Of a stretch of 64,000 nt of DNA, positions 23,540 through 35,419 are shown in pieces. The stretch is from contig JADFUC010000025.1 in assembly GCA_019722365.1 (NCBI GenBank), positions 62,001-126,000 on the forward strand. The letters run 5' to 3'. Below the pieces are notes generated by a model, which saw nothing but the letters and a program-made list of their open reading frames with translations, had not been told where the DNA came from and searched no databases. Origin of the DNA: Lithospermum erythrorhizon. Its lineage: Eukaryota > Streptophyta > Magnoliopsida > Boraginales > Boraginaceae. The translations under genes were made by a program, and so were the position numbers. Every line of letters starts with the position of its first letter. Position 1 is the first letter of the stretch.

Positions 23540-23889
23540 TATCTGTGCAATCCAGAAGTTAGTGTAACAACTTCGGGGTTGCAATTTTTTGCAGTTTCAT
23601 TAGCAAAAACGACGAAAAATGACAAAAAAAACATGTGTTAGTTTTGTATATTTCACTTAGCAAAAACGACAAAAAAAATATATTAACAAAAACGACGAAA
23701 CACATATTTATTTGCAAAAACGACGAAACATGACCAGGTTTCAATCGGGTTCGGGCCTTTAAAAAACGATGAAGAATGATGAAATGAGCATAAAAGATGA
23801 CTTTTAAACGACAAAAAGGGCCAAAAGTCATCTTATTTGCTGTTTATACGACGAATATGGCGCCGTTTTTGGTTATTTTTTCAATAGTG
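23540..23889. mobile_element. CACTA-type transposon terminus (fragment)
   Basis: The right end reads, on the minus strand, CACTATTGAAAAAATAAC. Before it, caaaaacgacgaaa or close variants recur at about 23,603, 23,660, 23,685 and 23,716. A CACTA end with multiple short subterminal repeats is the signature of En/Spm-type elements. The other terminus and any transposase are missing, probably lost to LTR B and later decay. Confidence 0.5.
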
Positions 23890-24019
23890 CACACAACATT
23901 GATTTGAATTAAAATGATCATATTATAAATACTAAATTACATTAAAATATTTAGAATTGATATACATATTTTCGAGAAATATTAATAGATTTGAGGTGAA
24001 AATTTAAAGAGTTAATTAG

Positions 24020-24323
24020 AGTTAATTGCCAAAATGGTCTCAGATAGTGGGTACAAGTTCCTTTTTTGTCCCTAATATTGGCAACATATCACTTTGGTCT
24101 CCGATAGTGATACAATATTTGTACTTTGGTCCTCAAACTAATGTCTTAGCCTAAATTTAACGCAAAAGTTATGTCACTCTTGAGAACCAAAGTGTAACAA
24201 TTGTGTCAATATCGGATACCAAAAAGCTACATTATGTTACTATTGAGGACTAAAGTACTACATTGCTGGACCAAAGTATAACTCGTATCAATTATCTTGG
24301 ATCGTTTTGATAATTAATTAACT
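24020..24323. mobile_element. Foldback MITE, copy 2
   Basis: The left end AGTTAATTGCC...ggtctcagatagtgggtac is mirrored by the right end ggatcgttttgataatt...aact. The interior carries repeated phrases such as ctttggtcc and ccaaagtgtaac in both orientations. The ends resemble copy 1 at 6,597-6,981 (ggatcgttt, gtgaattgcc). It has no coding capacity. Confidence 0.55.
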
Positions 24324-24689
24324 CGACTCAATTATCAAAATTTAAACTTACATAATGTTTTTGAATTTGAGAGTCATATCAGAATAATATTAATATCGTC
24401 ACCGTTTCTTCCAAAGTGAGATAAAATATGTGCAAATTATCTCACGTATCTTCTAAGGGAACCCAGAAGAAACACACAAAAAGGGAATTGAAACTTTGAC
24501 TGGTTAATTAATTATTTGACGAAGGCAAACATGCAGGTCTTTATTGTATATAGATTTCGTTACATCACTTGAATTTCCTCTTATTTCTAAAAGGGAACTA
24601 GTAAATTCTTGCTGTAACTATCCTAGTACAATAACCTCAATGTAATGTAAAGAAGAATTTTTATTATTTATTTTAGGAGTATAAACAAA

Positions 24690-26785
24690 ATTTAATGAGG
24701 GAAAAATTCTTCAAAGCGGCGTTTTATCAAATCGAAGAGGATCGATCGCCTGAAAGAGGAGTCCCTAAGCGCTTGGTCGACGATTTATGAAATGTGTATG
24801 GCTTGTTTCGAGTTGGCTGGGATTTTATATTTTGGGTTGTGTTCTCACCAGCTTAATTTGATTTTGGCTCGGAGAAGCTGATATGAGCTCGGCTTCACTC
24901 AACCCTTTATTTGAGCTTCGATTTGGACTTAATTCTGATTTGATTTATATGACTTTGAGCTTGATTTTGAACTTGATTTGATTTGAGCTGATTTGATTTG
25001 ATTTTGGATAGAAGCTCTACGAGTTGGAGATGGTTCTGCTTCGTATGGACTCAGATTATCTTGACTGGATATTGGCCCGAGCCGGAGCCTTAGCAACAGA
25101 GCTCCCGTGTTGCTGGTTGTGGCGGACTGATCTCTTTAGGGTCTTATTCTGATCTCCTGGCCTACTTCAAACATGATGGACTTTACTACAAGAGTTCGTG
25201 ATTGGTGGGACTTGCTTTTTGAGTACTACTAAATTGGACTGTGAGTCGGATATGTTCAGCCTTCCAGAGCTGAGTCAATGGTCACCCAAGAGGTACTTCA
25301 CCCTTGGTGGTGGTTCTGGCAGCTTAGAGGCCTCTTGTTTTTAGTGGGACTTAGCCTGAAGGTATGACACTCCTGACTGTAGATGGGGTGACCCAGCTTT
25401 CTGCCTCAGAGTGGAGTGACGGTAAAGCTAGTGTCAAGCAATGTCATTTTGCTTGTATTAATGCCTAGCAAATGAAGTTGAGCCGGACTTGGTGATATGA
25501 CCTTGTGGGACTTAGTGAGATTTGACATCACTTGGACTTGATTTAAGCTTTGATATAGCGTTACTTCTACATTTTACTACAAATGCCTTGTGCTTGTTAA
25601 TGAATGATTCATCAATAATAATCACAGCCTTTCTAACCTGTTGATGATACTGATCTAGATAGGGGCTTTAGCAACGTGTTTCATTCCTAGAATCCAAATT
25701 TCATCGACCGAACGCTCGCCAGGTATTCCTTCCTATATCTCGCATTTGACGAGTCAAACATGATTTTTTCAGTGTTCATGTATATTTATGAATAATTAGA
25801 GGTATTGAAGTTATTCCCTAATATTCAAGCATTCTTCTGAGAAGCTGTTAGATTCTCATCGAGTATTTTGCTTTTAACTTGAAGAATTTTCGCTTGGGGC
25901 AATAATTCTTAATTTTAGATCACTGTTGTCCACTGATATTTTCCAGCCTACCAGGCTTGGTCATGGCTTAAAAGGATTTCTTTAACTTGTAGAAATTCTG
26001 GGCAGGGTTTTCCGATTTTCAAGGGCTCTGATGGAAATCTGATTGTTGTGGAATCTTTTGTGATGGAATCTTCCAAATGGAGGGGAGTATTTATAGGCTT
26101 CTCATTAAATGTCGCTCTCACCTGATCTGCTCAGATTCTTTGTGTGACTACGATCTTAATCAAGACTTGAGGTAAATTTGGACTGCCGGATAATTTAGTA
26201 ATTACTGTGTCCAAAGTGTCAAATGGCATACTTACATAAAAAGAAAGGTTCCAGATTCTTTCATAAAATAAACATATTTTCTTATATCGACATCTGACCT
26301 TTTAGAGCCTGATTTTAACTTTAGAGTCCCTATTTTCAACCACATAATCTCCTAAATCTTGTATTTCCTCAAACTAATATTAGCTTCGACTTCTATTTTG
26401 AACCCCGTGGTTTTAGATTCTCCATTTTGAACCACTTTTGCTCCGAAATGTTTGTTATGGCCGATGAATTCATTAGAGAGATTTTCATTCTGAAATTTTA
26501 ATTGACATTTAATAAGAGGTCAAGTTTTCTCGAAACTCTATTTCGGTCCAAATTATAGTTAATTAATTTAAACCCTTATTTTTTTGCTTCCAATTAATTC
26601 TCCTGTAATTTCTATTTCCGAAACCCTTGTTCGATCGAGGTTGATTTTGAATTTAGGTTTAATCAGAACCCCTAATCACCACGGCATATTTTAATTGCTC
26701 GACTCTTAACTGTTCTTGATTTAATCTTCATCTTAATCAATTTGAATTAGTATTTTGATAAATTTATAAATTTGCTGTAGATTTG
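24690..26785 (-). repeat. LTR copy C
   Basis: The left end shows gaaaaattcttcaaagcgg and ttttatcaaatcgaagagg as in copy D. The middle has gatttgattttggatagaag, cccgagccgg and tagcaacagagct. The TATA-like box gtatttataggctt is at 26,089. The right end contains aaccctaatcaccac and gataaatttataaat before ctgtaga. The copy is about 2.1 kb, and substitutions relative to D are many. Confidence 0.6.
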
Positions 26786-26789
26786 CTCT

Positions 26790-29700
26790 AACCCGGTACA
26801 TATGCCAGTAGGTGTATACTCAAAGTTCTAATCTTATTAATATTCATTTTCAACGCATGTTGGTTTTCTGGGTCTTTATTTTCAGCTTAATAATAATCGA
26901 TCTCTTTTATGATAGCATCCGGCGTCTTTGTTTGACTCATAATGACCGGGGCTGAGTATTGATTCTGCTTCCTGGCGTAATCTAGTACAATATCTTGGCC
27001 CCGGTTAACACTTCTCCTCTCGCAGTGAGGTCCAAAGTCAGGATTAATCATATTTTTGGGACTTACTACAAATTTTGCATTAGCTGGTCATGTCCTTAGT
27101 CATCATTCATGTCATTTAGACTTTTAGGATGATTACTGCTTTCTTTTATTGTGATCTTCTGCATCCATAAGGATCACAATCCTCAGTCAACCTCTCTCAG
27201 GTCATTTGTTTCACTTTGTATGGCTTGACTTGTTTAGATTATCAGATGTATTAGATTTATACATTTATCCTTACTCAAGTCTTTGGTCTGCTGATCACTC
27301 GCTAGTACTTAATTTACGCGATGACAACCCGCATCAGATCCCATTTAATTCTCAATTTTGAAAAAGAAATAAACATTTCAGAGTTTTGTGCTAACACCCA
27401 TTTTAGTACAGTTAAAACCTGCTGAATTTCATCCAAGTAGGATTTAGTAGGAATTAATTTGTCGGGGATTTAATGTTAACATGAATTTAGTACATGTTAA
27501 GATCCTGCTTTAATTTTGATCCGTACATTTAATTTGTATCACTTTTATTTACTAACATAAATACGTTTATATGTTAGTACTCTGATTTATTGCATTTATA
27601 TTAATCCGAACCCTCAGAGATACCTAACGAAATTAATATTTGCAATTTTAAATAGCGAACAATTTAAGTCGTCAGCAAAGAATATTTAAATAATTTTACC
27701 CTACCCCCTCGGTTTTAGAATTCACTATTTTAATTTTAGAGTTTAATTTAAAGTTAAACTTTATTTCTTTTCATGGTTTTCCGCCTTTCCTGTGATCGGG
27801 TTTATTTGGTTAACCGATAAGAACTTGAGATAAATTTTCACGTGAAAATTTTCTGCCATCCCATGTATTTTTTTGATACTTAACCACTCATGGTGAGATG
27901 TTCATTGTCTCACTTCTTCGAACACGAAGCTTAAAGTTGTTCAACAAGAAATTCAAGCAACGGCTTTTGATGCTTCTAAAGTTGATTTAGGCTTTGTTTT
28001 TAAGCATGAGAGATAAACAAAAAGTCATCCTTTTCCCCATATCGCACGCGAAGCCTGTGTGAGCTTCGGGGATATATTTTTTGGATTTTGTTCTTCTTTT
28101 CTGCATAACTCGATACACTTTTTTGTCTTTTTATATGATTACGTAATCATACTAACATTCCTTCATTTTTAAAAAGATAAAGTTGAAGATTTTACTCCAA
28201 CTTTTGAAGAATCTTGAGTTTGCATCAATAAAGTTAGTAACTTAATACTTTTCTCATACTTTAATTGCTTGATTATGTATCTTGATGACATTGTACATGT
28301 TTCTTGATGACGTTTTAATTCATCAAAAAAATCAAAAATTCGTATATTTTGATGATCATGTGAATGTTTGACTCTTGAACTTGGCTTTTTGTTGTGCTTG
28401 TGATCACCAATTGCTTCCATGTACTAATTTTGACGATAAAATCTGATCTTTGACTTTGCTGCATTCTAAAAATATAGAAATAATTTTTACAAAAAATCAG
28501 ATTTTGGTTCGTCAAAACTCCGCATCAGTTTTCATCAGAATTTCATAACTTTTGCACGCTTTTATCTGTTTGAGATTTCTATGCTGTCAAGCTTTTACTT
28601 AGACGGTTGTTTTGATAGGTAGAAGGTCTTCCAGTTCGTTTTGAAGTCAAGAGGGCCCTTTGAAGTTTTGACTTTGTGGTTCGAATCGATTAATCACAAT
28701 GTGGGAATGGTTTCTCTATAGCTCAGAACTTTACTTGGGGTGATCTCAATTTTCACGCATTCTCTCTCAATCTAGTTTCTGCTCATTTGTTTTTGGAATT
28801 TTCTGGATAGTTTAGGCCTCCCGTTTTATTCAGGAACGTGTACATGCATATTTCTCAACCCATTGTTTGTTTGTTTTTTTGGCTTTGTATTTGGCTTCTG
28901 CACTTGTGTACCCTTTGCATTCATGTAGCATAGAGTGGGAACTTGCATGTAGATGATTCTTAGGAACTCATTTGGTATCTTACTCCCTCCTTCCCTTCGG
29001 CCAAGCATTTTGTTTTATTTTGTTTTGAAGTTTGAGCTTAGCATTTGATATCACATTTTAAACATTCCCTTGTCAATACGCTCTCGCTTTGCTTTTAGCC
29101 CATCATAGCGCTCTTGTAGGCGTGCAGTATATATATCACTATACCCCGATTCCTTGTCCTGAGCTTTATCATGGCTTTAGTGGTATTGAAATGAGATGAA
29201 TCTTTCTCCGCTTTTGACCTCACTTGCTCTTGAATTTTTATTTGGTTTTTTTTTTCAAATTCTTTGTCTCACTGCTCCTTTGTTTCGAGGGATGTTAGTA
29301 AGCAAGGAAACCTTCCTACTTTCTTTCCAACCTTTTCTTGTGTCTGGCTTCTGACTTCAAATTTCTTTCTTCTTGATTTGATTTGATAGCACCCACTTCT
29401 TATGAGTCGAGATGATCATCATTCTCCCATTCACATTCCTGGCTTTCATGTTGATATTTCCATGTAGTCTTTGGGGTTCTGCTTATCTTGTTTAGGCAAC
29501 ACATCGCACTCCTTATGTAATGATTTATCTTGATTTTCTCTTGTGCTTTTTGTGCTTTCCCCGTATTTCTTTGCATCTGCTCCCAAACATTTGTATGATC
29601 TCCAATTTGAATTTTGTCCCCGTGGTCCAAGGGTAGTGGTGTTCCTTGTATCCTGTGGTTAGTTGTACCAGAGCCTTATCAAGGAAGGTCCCATCTCAGA

Positions 29701-29880
29701 TTGCATCTTCGCCTTTAGAAGCTTTAACAACTTAATCTTAAGGGTTATTTTGTTTGCAGCTTACGCAATACCATGCCCTGAATCGATTAATCTTGCTCAA
29801 GGGCTTCTCAACAACTCTTTGATCTTATCTTTTGGAGATTTAGCTTGATTCGCTTAATCTGCAGGTTGTACATTCCTATG
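26790..29880 (-). other. Interior of the C-D element, no recognisable domain
   Basis: About 3.1 kb without a frame that I can match. Short minus-strand frames at 28,169-28,420 and 29,400-29,630 are rich in Lys, Gln and His and look like decayed or chance sequence. By position it would be the 3' untranslated part of the element. Confidence 0.35.
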
Positions 29881-29899
29881 GCTCTCGGGCTCGCTGATG

Positions 29900-30260
29900 T
29901 CAGGATATATCTCGACCTCCGCTTAGAGAGGCCTCTGGTCAAGAGTGTCTTGACCCAAGTTTTTAGATATACGGACAACCGCTGATATATTCCCTCGATC
30001 GGCCTTAGGAGCTTAGTAGTCAGAATGACCATTTCCGGCTTTAAAGGCTTCTTTGGACATGATGAGATATGCAAAGCTCCCGATCGCCTAAGAAAGATAG
30101 TAGTCGAATAACTTAATATGTCCGCTTTGGTACCATAGTTGGACATAGTAGAGTTCGACCTGCCTTAGCACTAGTAGTCGTAATAATCATGTCCTGCTTT
30201 AGAGGCTGTTGGACATAGTGTGATATGTTCTTGACTGACCTTAGTAGCTTAAGAGACGAT
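29900..30260. repeat. Diverged tandem repeat, unit about 100 bp
   Basis: The phrases ttagtagtc/ctagtagtc, cttta(a/g)aggct, ttggacat(a/g) and gatatg recur in the same order around 29,915-30,005, 30,010-30,110, 30,110-30,180 and 30,185-30,245. The spacing varies between about 75 and 105 bp. The units are well diverged. Confidence 0.55.
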
Positions 30261-31139
30261 TGTCTTTATTCATAAGTGATATTCAGATGTTGAATATCTA
30301 GAGGCTCTGAGCTTGCGTTTGCTTCCGTGCAGTAAAGGATCCACAAACTTACAAAGGATGTATTTTCAGTCCAGATAACTCCATTGTGGAATCCTCTGAT
30401 GCATCACTCATATGGGAATCAACACCCTCAAACCAGCGGGACTTAGTCCTCCAGTTTAGAGGGCTGAATAGAAAAGTGTGAGCTTTTCTTCCTCCCTTAG
30501 TTCTATTTGCCTCGTGAGGCAGCCGACTGCTCCTCCTCTTCATCTATAAACACGTCATTCATCTGCTTAGTCTGACAGAGTGTCTAATGTAGTAGCTGTT
30601 GATTGCTTTTGTCCCTATCTTCATCATCACTTTCGTCCCCAGTTTCAAAAGTTGTATTCTTGAACCTCGTCCGAAGTTGCAATCTAGGAGCTTTAGTAAA
30701 AGATATCCTTCTTGTGACTTGTAGCTTCACCTCGCAGTAGTTTCGACAAAGATAAGAGTTTAGGCTATTTCAAGGATTTATAATTTATGCCATGTCGTTG
30801 ATGGGTAGAGATATCTTTGTTCATCTTAGTCCTCATAGTCTTGACACATTGTCAAGTGGAAGTAGGGATTCATCTCCCTTACTTTTTTTCACACTTGATG
30901 TACTAGGTCTCTTTCTTCTTTATGATTTTATTCCACTTAATGCATTTCCCTTTCGACGAGTATTTCATTACTGTTGCTACTTTTCATTCTTTTATTGCAT
31001 GCTTTCAATTTAATCCGACCCTTGTAGAACAATATGAATGTTTTTTTAGATTATGGTTGCACTTGATATGTATCAAGTTGCCTACGTACCTCGTAGATAT
31101 TCCTTGAGGATCAAGTCAAACATAGTTCAAGGAGGTTTG

Positions 31140-31480
31140 ATACCTATCCTTATCAAGGAGGGTTGCACTTCTTATCCTGCTCGAGGTTGTAGCTTATTAT
31201 CCTTATGCTCGAGGCCTGGGTAGGCCTCATGCTCGTGAGGTTGTTAGTTTGCCTCAGATCAAGTGCCGGAGCTGGGCGCTTATCCCTCATAGTTAGGAGG
31301 CGGTAGGTAGTTTATCCTCGCTCTAGGAACGGGCGATAATTTAAGCCTGCATGAAGGAGCCGAGTGGGTAGTTTATCCTCATGCCTCGTGAGGTTGCGGC
31401 ATTTTATCTCATGTCGTGAGGGGTCATAGTTTAAGATCGACGCGAAATGGAGCGGGCGCTTATCCTCATGCTCGTGAGGG
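31140..31480. repeat. Minisatellite-like repeat, unit about 35-50 bp
   Basis: Variants of tagtttatcctcatgctcgtgaggttg recur: ttatcctgctcgaggttg, ttatccttatgctcgagg, cctcatgctcgtgaggttg, gtttatcctcgctctagg, tttatcctcatgcctcgtga and cttatcctcatgctcgtgag. The unit length is uneven. It is more GC-rich than the surroundings and not coding. Confidence 0.6.
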
Positions 31481-31489
31481 TTTTGCGCT

Positions 31490-34400
31490 TGGTCCGCGTC
31501 AGGAGTACCTTGAAAGTGTTCTTTTTAGAAGTATTTAACTCTAAGCCATTGCCGCAGCATCTTTCCCTTTGCTCGATGAGGTTTCTGTTTTGTTGGTCTC
31601 AACCTCGGCCCACGGCTTTCATGAATGTAGGGTACCATGGACTACATACCTAGGCATTAGTCTTTCAGGCGGGTATCTGCTCCATAATGTCTCGCCGTGA
31701 TGACAGGCACTAGGTCATTCCTATGCCACTCTAAGAACTCTGCCTAGAATGCTATTTGGTTTCGTCTCTGGTGTAGCATAACTCCGTAGTCAGTTTTGTA
31801 GATATAATTGCTGGATCCCTAGTTCATCTAAGTCATCTAATGAACAATCACAGAGCATGGTTCCCGGTTCGTACATCAAACGCCATATTTTCCACGGTTT
31901 TCTAACCGATATGTGGGAAGCGTGGTATATAAACTTGTCCTCTATTAGTTTCTAAGGATTTCATGACCTTTATTTGCTTGTTTTGCTAGTGTAACCATAT
32001 GGTACGCTTCCTTCTTGTTCTTGTGGGTCCTCAACTTCTCAAGGTGTTGTTGATCTTTCATACTTGTGCGCTTCTCCAACAGCGGCCAAGGTTCCATAGT
32101 GTCTCGCCGTGGATGTATTTAGATATTTGGTCGCCCCGATTTTTCCCCGAGGAATTCATCGAGACTTTCGTCAGTAACGCGTGAGTATTCCGATATGGTC
32201 AACTCATGCACATACCGCTTCGGTCCTCAGTTCTCTACTTTTAAGGAGTATTCATGCTTGGGGCGGGCGTCTTTGAATCCACGCTCCACATGTCCTGTTT
32301 TTGCGTCTTTTCTTACTGATATGCACGAGACGTTGGCCATGAATCTTTTGTTCGTTCCTTCCCAAGGATGCTTCGACTAAGAAGCGTACCCTTGTTTGAA
32401 TCTCGTGCCCTATGTCAAGCATGCGTAGCTTTCTTCTTTCTCCCAGACTCTCCTACGAAGTTTAAGATTGTTTTCCAACTGTCAAAGACGATTCTTTGAA
32501 TCGCTGCTTGCCCCTAGTCTTAGGGTAGCTAATTTAATTTTCTTATTTTCCTCGGGGTTGAGACGCTTCCCAACCCGAGAATACTTGCCGCCGCTCTTCC
32601 ATATTTGATTTGTAGAGCCCTTTCATCAATCCTCCGCTATAAGCGGTTTGTCACCATCTCGACAGACACGAAGCGGTGGTTTTAGTGTATATGCCAACCA
32701 TGCAGTTGAGTTCTTGACAGACCATCCTTTATGTTTTACCATCTTCTCAAGTGAAACACATGTGCTTTGTTGCCGTAACTTCAAGTGGGTGGGGTTGTCC
32801 CATGGTTTTGTCTTTGATAGGAGCATATCCTCGCCTTCGTAGGGATGTCAGAAGCTTTGGACCCATGGTTCCATGTTCTATCATGGGTCTTTCTTTAGGC
32901 TTCACGAAACCCTTTAAGTGGGCTTACCACCTTTTTAATGAAGTAGTGCAGGTCAAGTTTCTGGAAAATTTGTTTAAGTCTTCCCTATTTCTTGTAATGC
33001 CGAGATGGTCAAGCTGAGGAGTGAGCAATCAAGGCCTCGCCCTTCTTCATATAGGAGTTTGCTCCTCCTCTTATAATATTTGGGATCACCAAAGTGGGAT
33101 TCTTCAATTACGAATAGATTCTCATCTGCCTTGACCGTTTTCTCCATCCCATCCTTGCAATACTTCAAGCATCAGCGGAGACGAGGGGACAACATTACTC
33201 ACAAGGGATCTAAGGTCTTCCTAGTAAGATATTGCGCGCATCTCTGCATTCTATCATTTGAACCATTAGGTGGTTTCCACCCCCCATCACCAAGCTGCCA
33301 GACTTAATTTTTCGAGCCGCTTTGTTCCCGCCTCGGTTAAAGTTGAATTATAATTTGAATCGCTATAAGTCCCCGTTAAGATGCCCAAATAGCTTTTAAT
33401 GTCCTGAGTGGTAGGATTTTGCCACTGATCTTTCCATCTACTAGCAGCCCCCTCGCTTTTATCCGACTTTCGCTCGTAGCCCCGACGCATAGAGTTGTCT
33501 ATTATGAGTATCATCTTCATGTGGTAGGTCTTCATTAGTGAACGTGGAAGTTCAAAATTCTAAAGACTTGTCAAGTCGGCAAGGTCAACCTTAGTGCTTT
33601 TGCAAGAGTTGAGTCTTCATCGACTTCAACCCATACGTACTGTGGTCCTCGGCCCCTCCTGAAGTCGCCCCCATGCTTTCCTAGGAGAAGTTTTCTTCCG
33701 AAATCCCTTCGGTACCTTGACCTCAGCTGGCTGATTACGGTCAGAGTTATGTGGTCAGAAGAGAAAGACTTTGCCTTCTTCCAATGTAATTGCCCCTTTT
33801 ACTCTAGATCCATCACTGTCTTTGAAGATAAGCAAGCTAATGGGATGCCCCGCATCCCATGATACTTACAAAGTCAGGTCTGCTTCTGGGATTTGCCTCC
33901 CTCGCCTCTCTCTTTGACTCTGTGGAGTTCTATGAGAGTTTTCTTTCTATCACCACAAACATCAGCAGGATATTTTGAATCGGTAGAAGTTGGACATATT
34001 CCTTCTCCCGCATCTCCTTGAGCGAGACGTTATTTCCTTTTCCAAGGTCGAGCCCGCCTCGATATTCTTAGTTCCTAAGGTGAACTTTGTCGCTTTAGAA
34101 GTCACAAATACAGGCTTCTTTCTTATCAAGTTTGAGGTTTCTTTGGCCTCTTTGGGATTGTACTTGGCCTCGAGTAGGAGGTCACAGGGGTAAGGGGCAT
34201 GTGCCCTTTATTGGCATCAGCCCATGTTATGTGCCCTCAAAGTGGCTGTCCCCCTGCAAAGTGATTCCATGCATAATGCACGTGTGTCCTCGCATGCCTT
34301 CTGTATGGGGATACCATGGTCATGACTTCAGAGTCTATCCTTGCACTTTAGGTCTGGAAGCCCACCTACATAAAGTTTTGTAACCGTCTCTTCTTTCTTT

Positions 34401-35400
34401 TGTTTGCAGCGCTTAGCTCCATCATGCTTAACCCAGCCCTCTTCGCATCAAGCAATGGCCGAGAAATTCACCTGCGTGAGCCTAACTGCCTATGAGTGTG
34501 CCCAAGCCTAGCCTAACGCTGCCTCCCTTTGAGGGAGCGAACGAACTATTTTGGAATATTTCATCCCCTTATCCAAATATCCAACAAAGTGGCTATATGT
34601 TAGTTCCCAGCCCATCGCAAGGTCAGGAACTTCGTGGCTAATAGCCCTAGGCATTTTCGCTTTGGCCCATATTACATAGGCTTTAATGTAGGTATAAGGA
34701 ACGTGACTCGGCCTCATGACCTTTATTGCCCCCCGAGAGAGGCCTTTAGCCAATGGAATCCCATCCGTCAAACAAGTAGGAGTTTTGCATCGCGGTTCTG
34801 CCGGGTCCTCGGTGACGACCCCGGTGCATAATAGGTATTGCATGGAGTTGACCTTCTATTTTAGAGGTCATAGGCACCTCCTTTGCATTAGAGCTCAGCT
34901 GCACTTGCTCTATGTTCTTGATCAACCATCTTTTTCTGACATCCGAAAGCAATAGCTATTCATGCAAAAATAACTGATGTTTCATCTTCCAGAGGTGTAC
35001 GCGGCTATCATTGTCGTGGCGCAGAAGTCTGGCAGAGCTGCTGAACGAGCTTTAATTTTGATTGGCAGATCCTCAAGCAGTGTACGCGTAGAACCACAGC
35101 TGCTTGAGTCCTCCCGTATACCTGTCGCCTGCCCTCATTCCATGCCGGTATGTCCTCACCGCATCGCCCACCGCCTTCTTGTCATGGATTCGGTCCCATT
35201 TAGAGCTCCTGGCACATGTTAGCTGCAGAGACTTCAACAGATCTGGTGGGACATCTTCCGATCGGGTCCGTGTATTTGATGGATCGTTTTGTCAGGACTC
35301 CCCTTCTCCTCAGAAATTTTGATATTGAGGAATAAATTTTATGCATTTCAATCCTCAGTGGAATAATATCTCAAGTTGATTGAAGTGGTACTGGCAATTC
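31490..35400 (-). other. Interior of the C-D element, highly degenerate
   Basis: I recognise no complete protein domain. Minus-strand scraps suggest an old polyprotein. DPKYYKRRSK near 33,090 resembles the DPxYCKYHR phrase of gypsy gag C-termini. VGKRLNPEENKKIK near 32,550 resembles the stretch before gypsy RT. The longest frames (34,508-34,843 and 33,287-33,535, minus) match nothing I know. Confidence that this is retrotransposon interior comes mainly from the flanking LTRs. Confidence 0.35.
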
Positions 35401-35419
35401 CACCAAAGGCAGTTAATGA

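Noticed and set aside
31447..32380. Chain of + strand frames (31,447-31,653, 31,999-32,184, 32,195-32,380)
   Set aside because: Considered as a gene or antisense ORF of the C-D element. No recognisable domain, no convincing splice borders, and part is minisatellite.
34508..34843. 111-codon minus-strand frame as a possible gag
   Set aside because: It lies where a gag should be, but none of the expected motifs (YINRW, SDxP, LIELPE) can be read.
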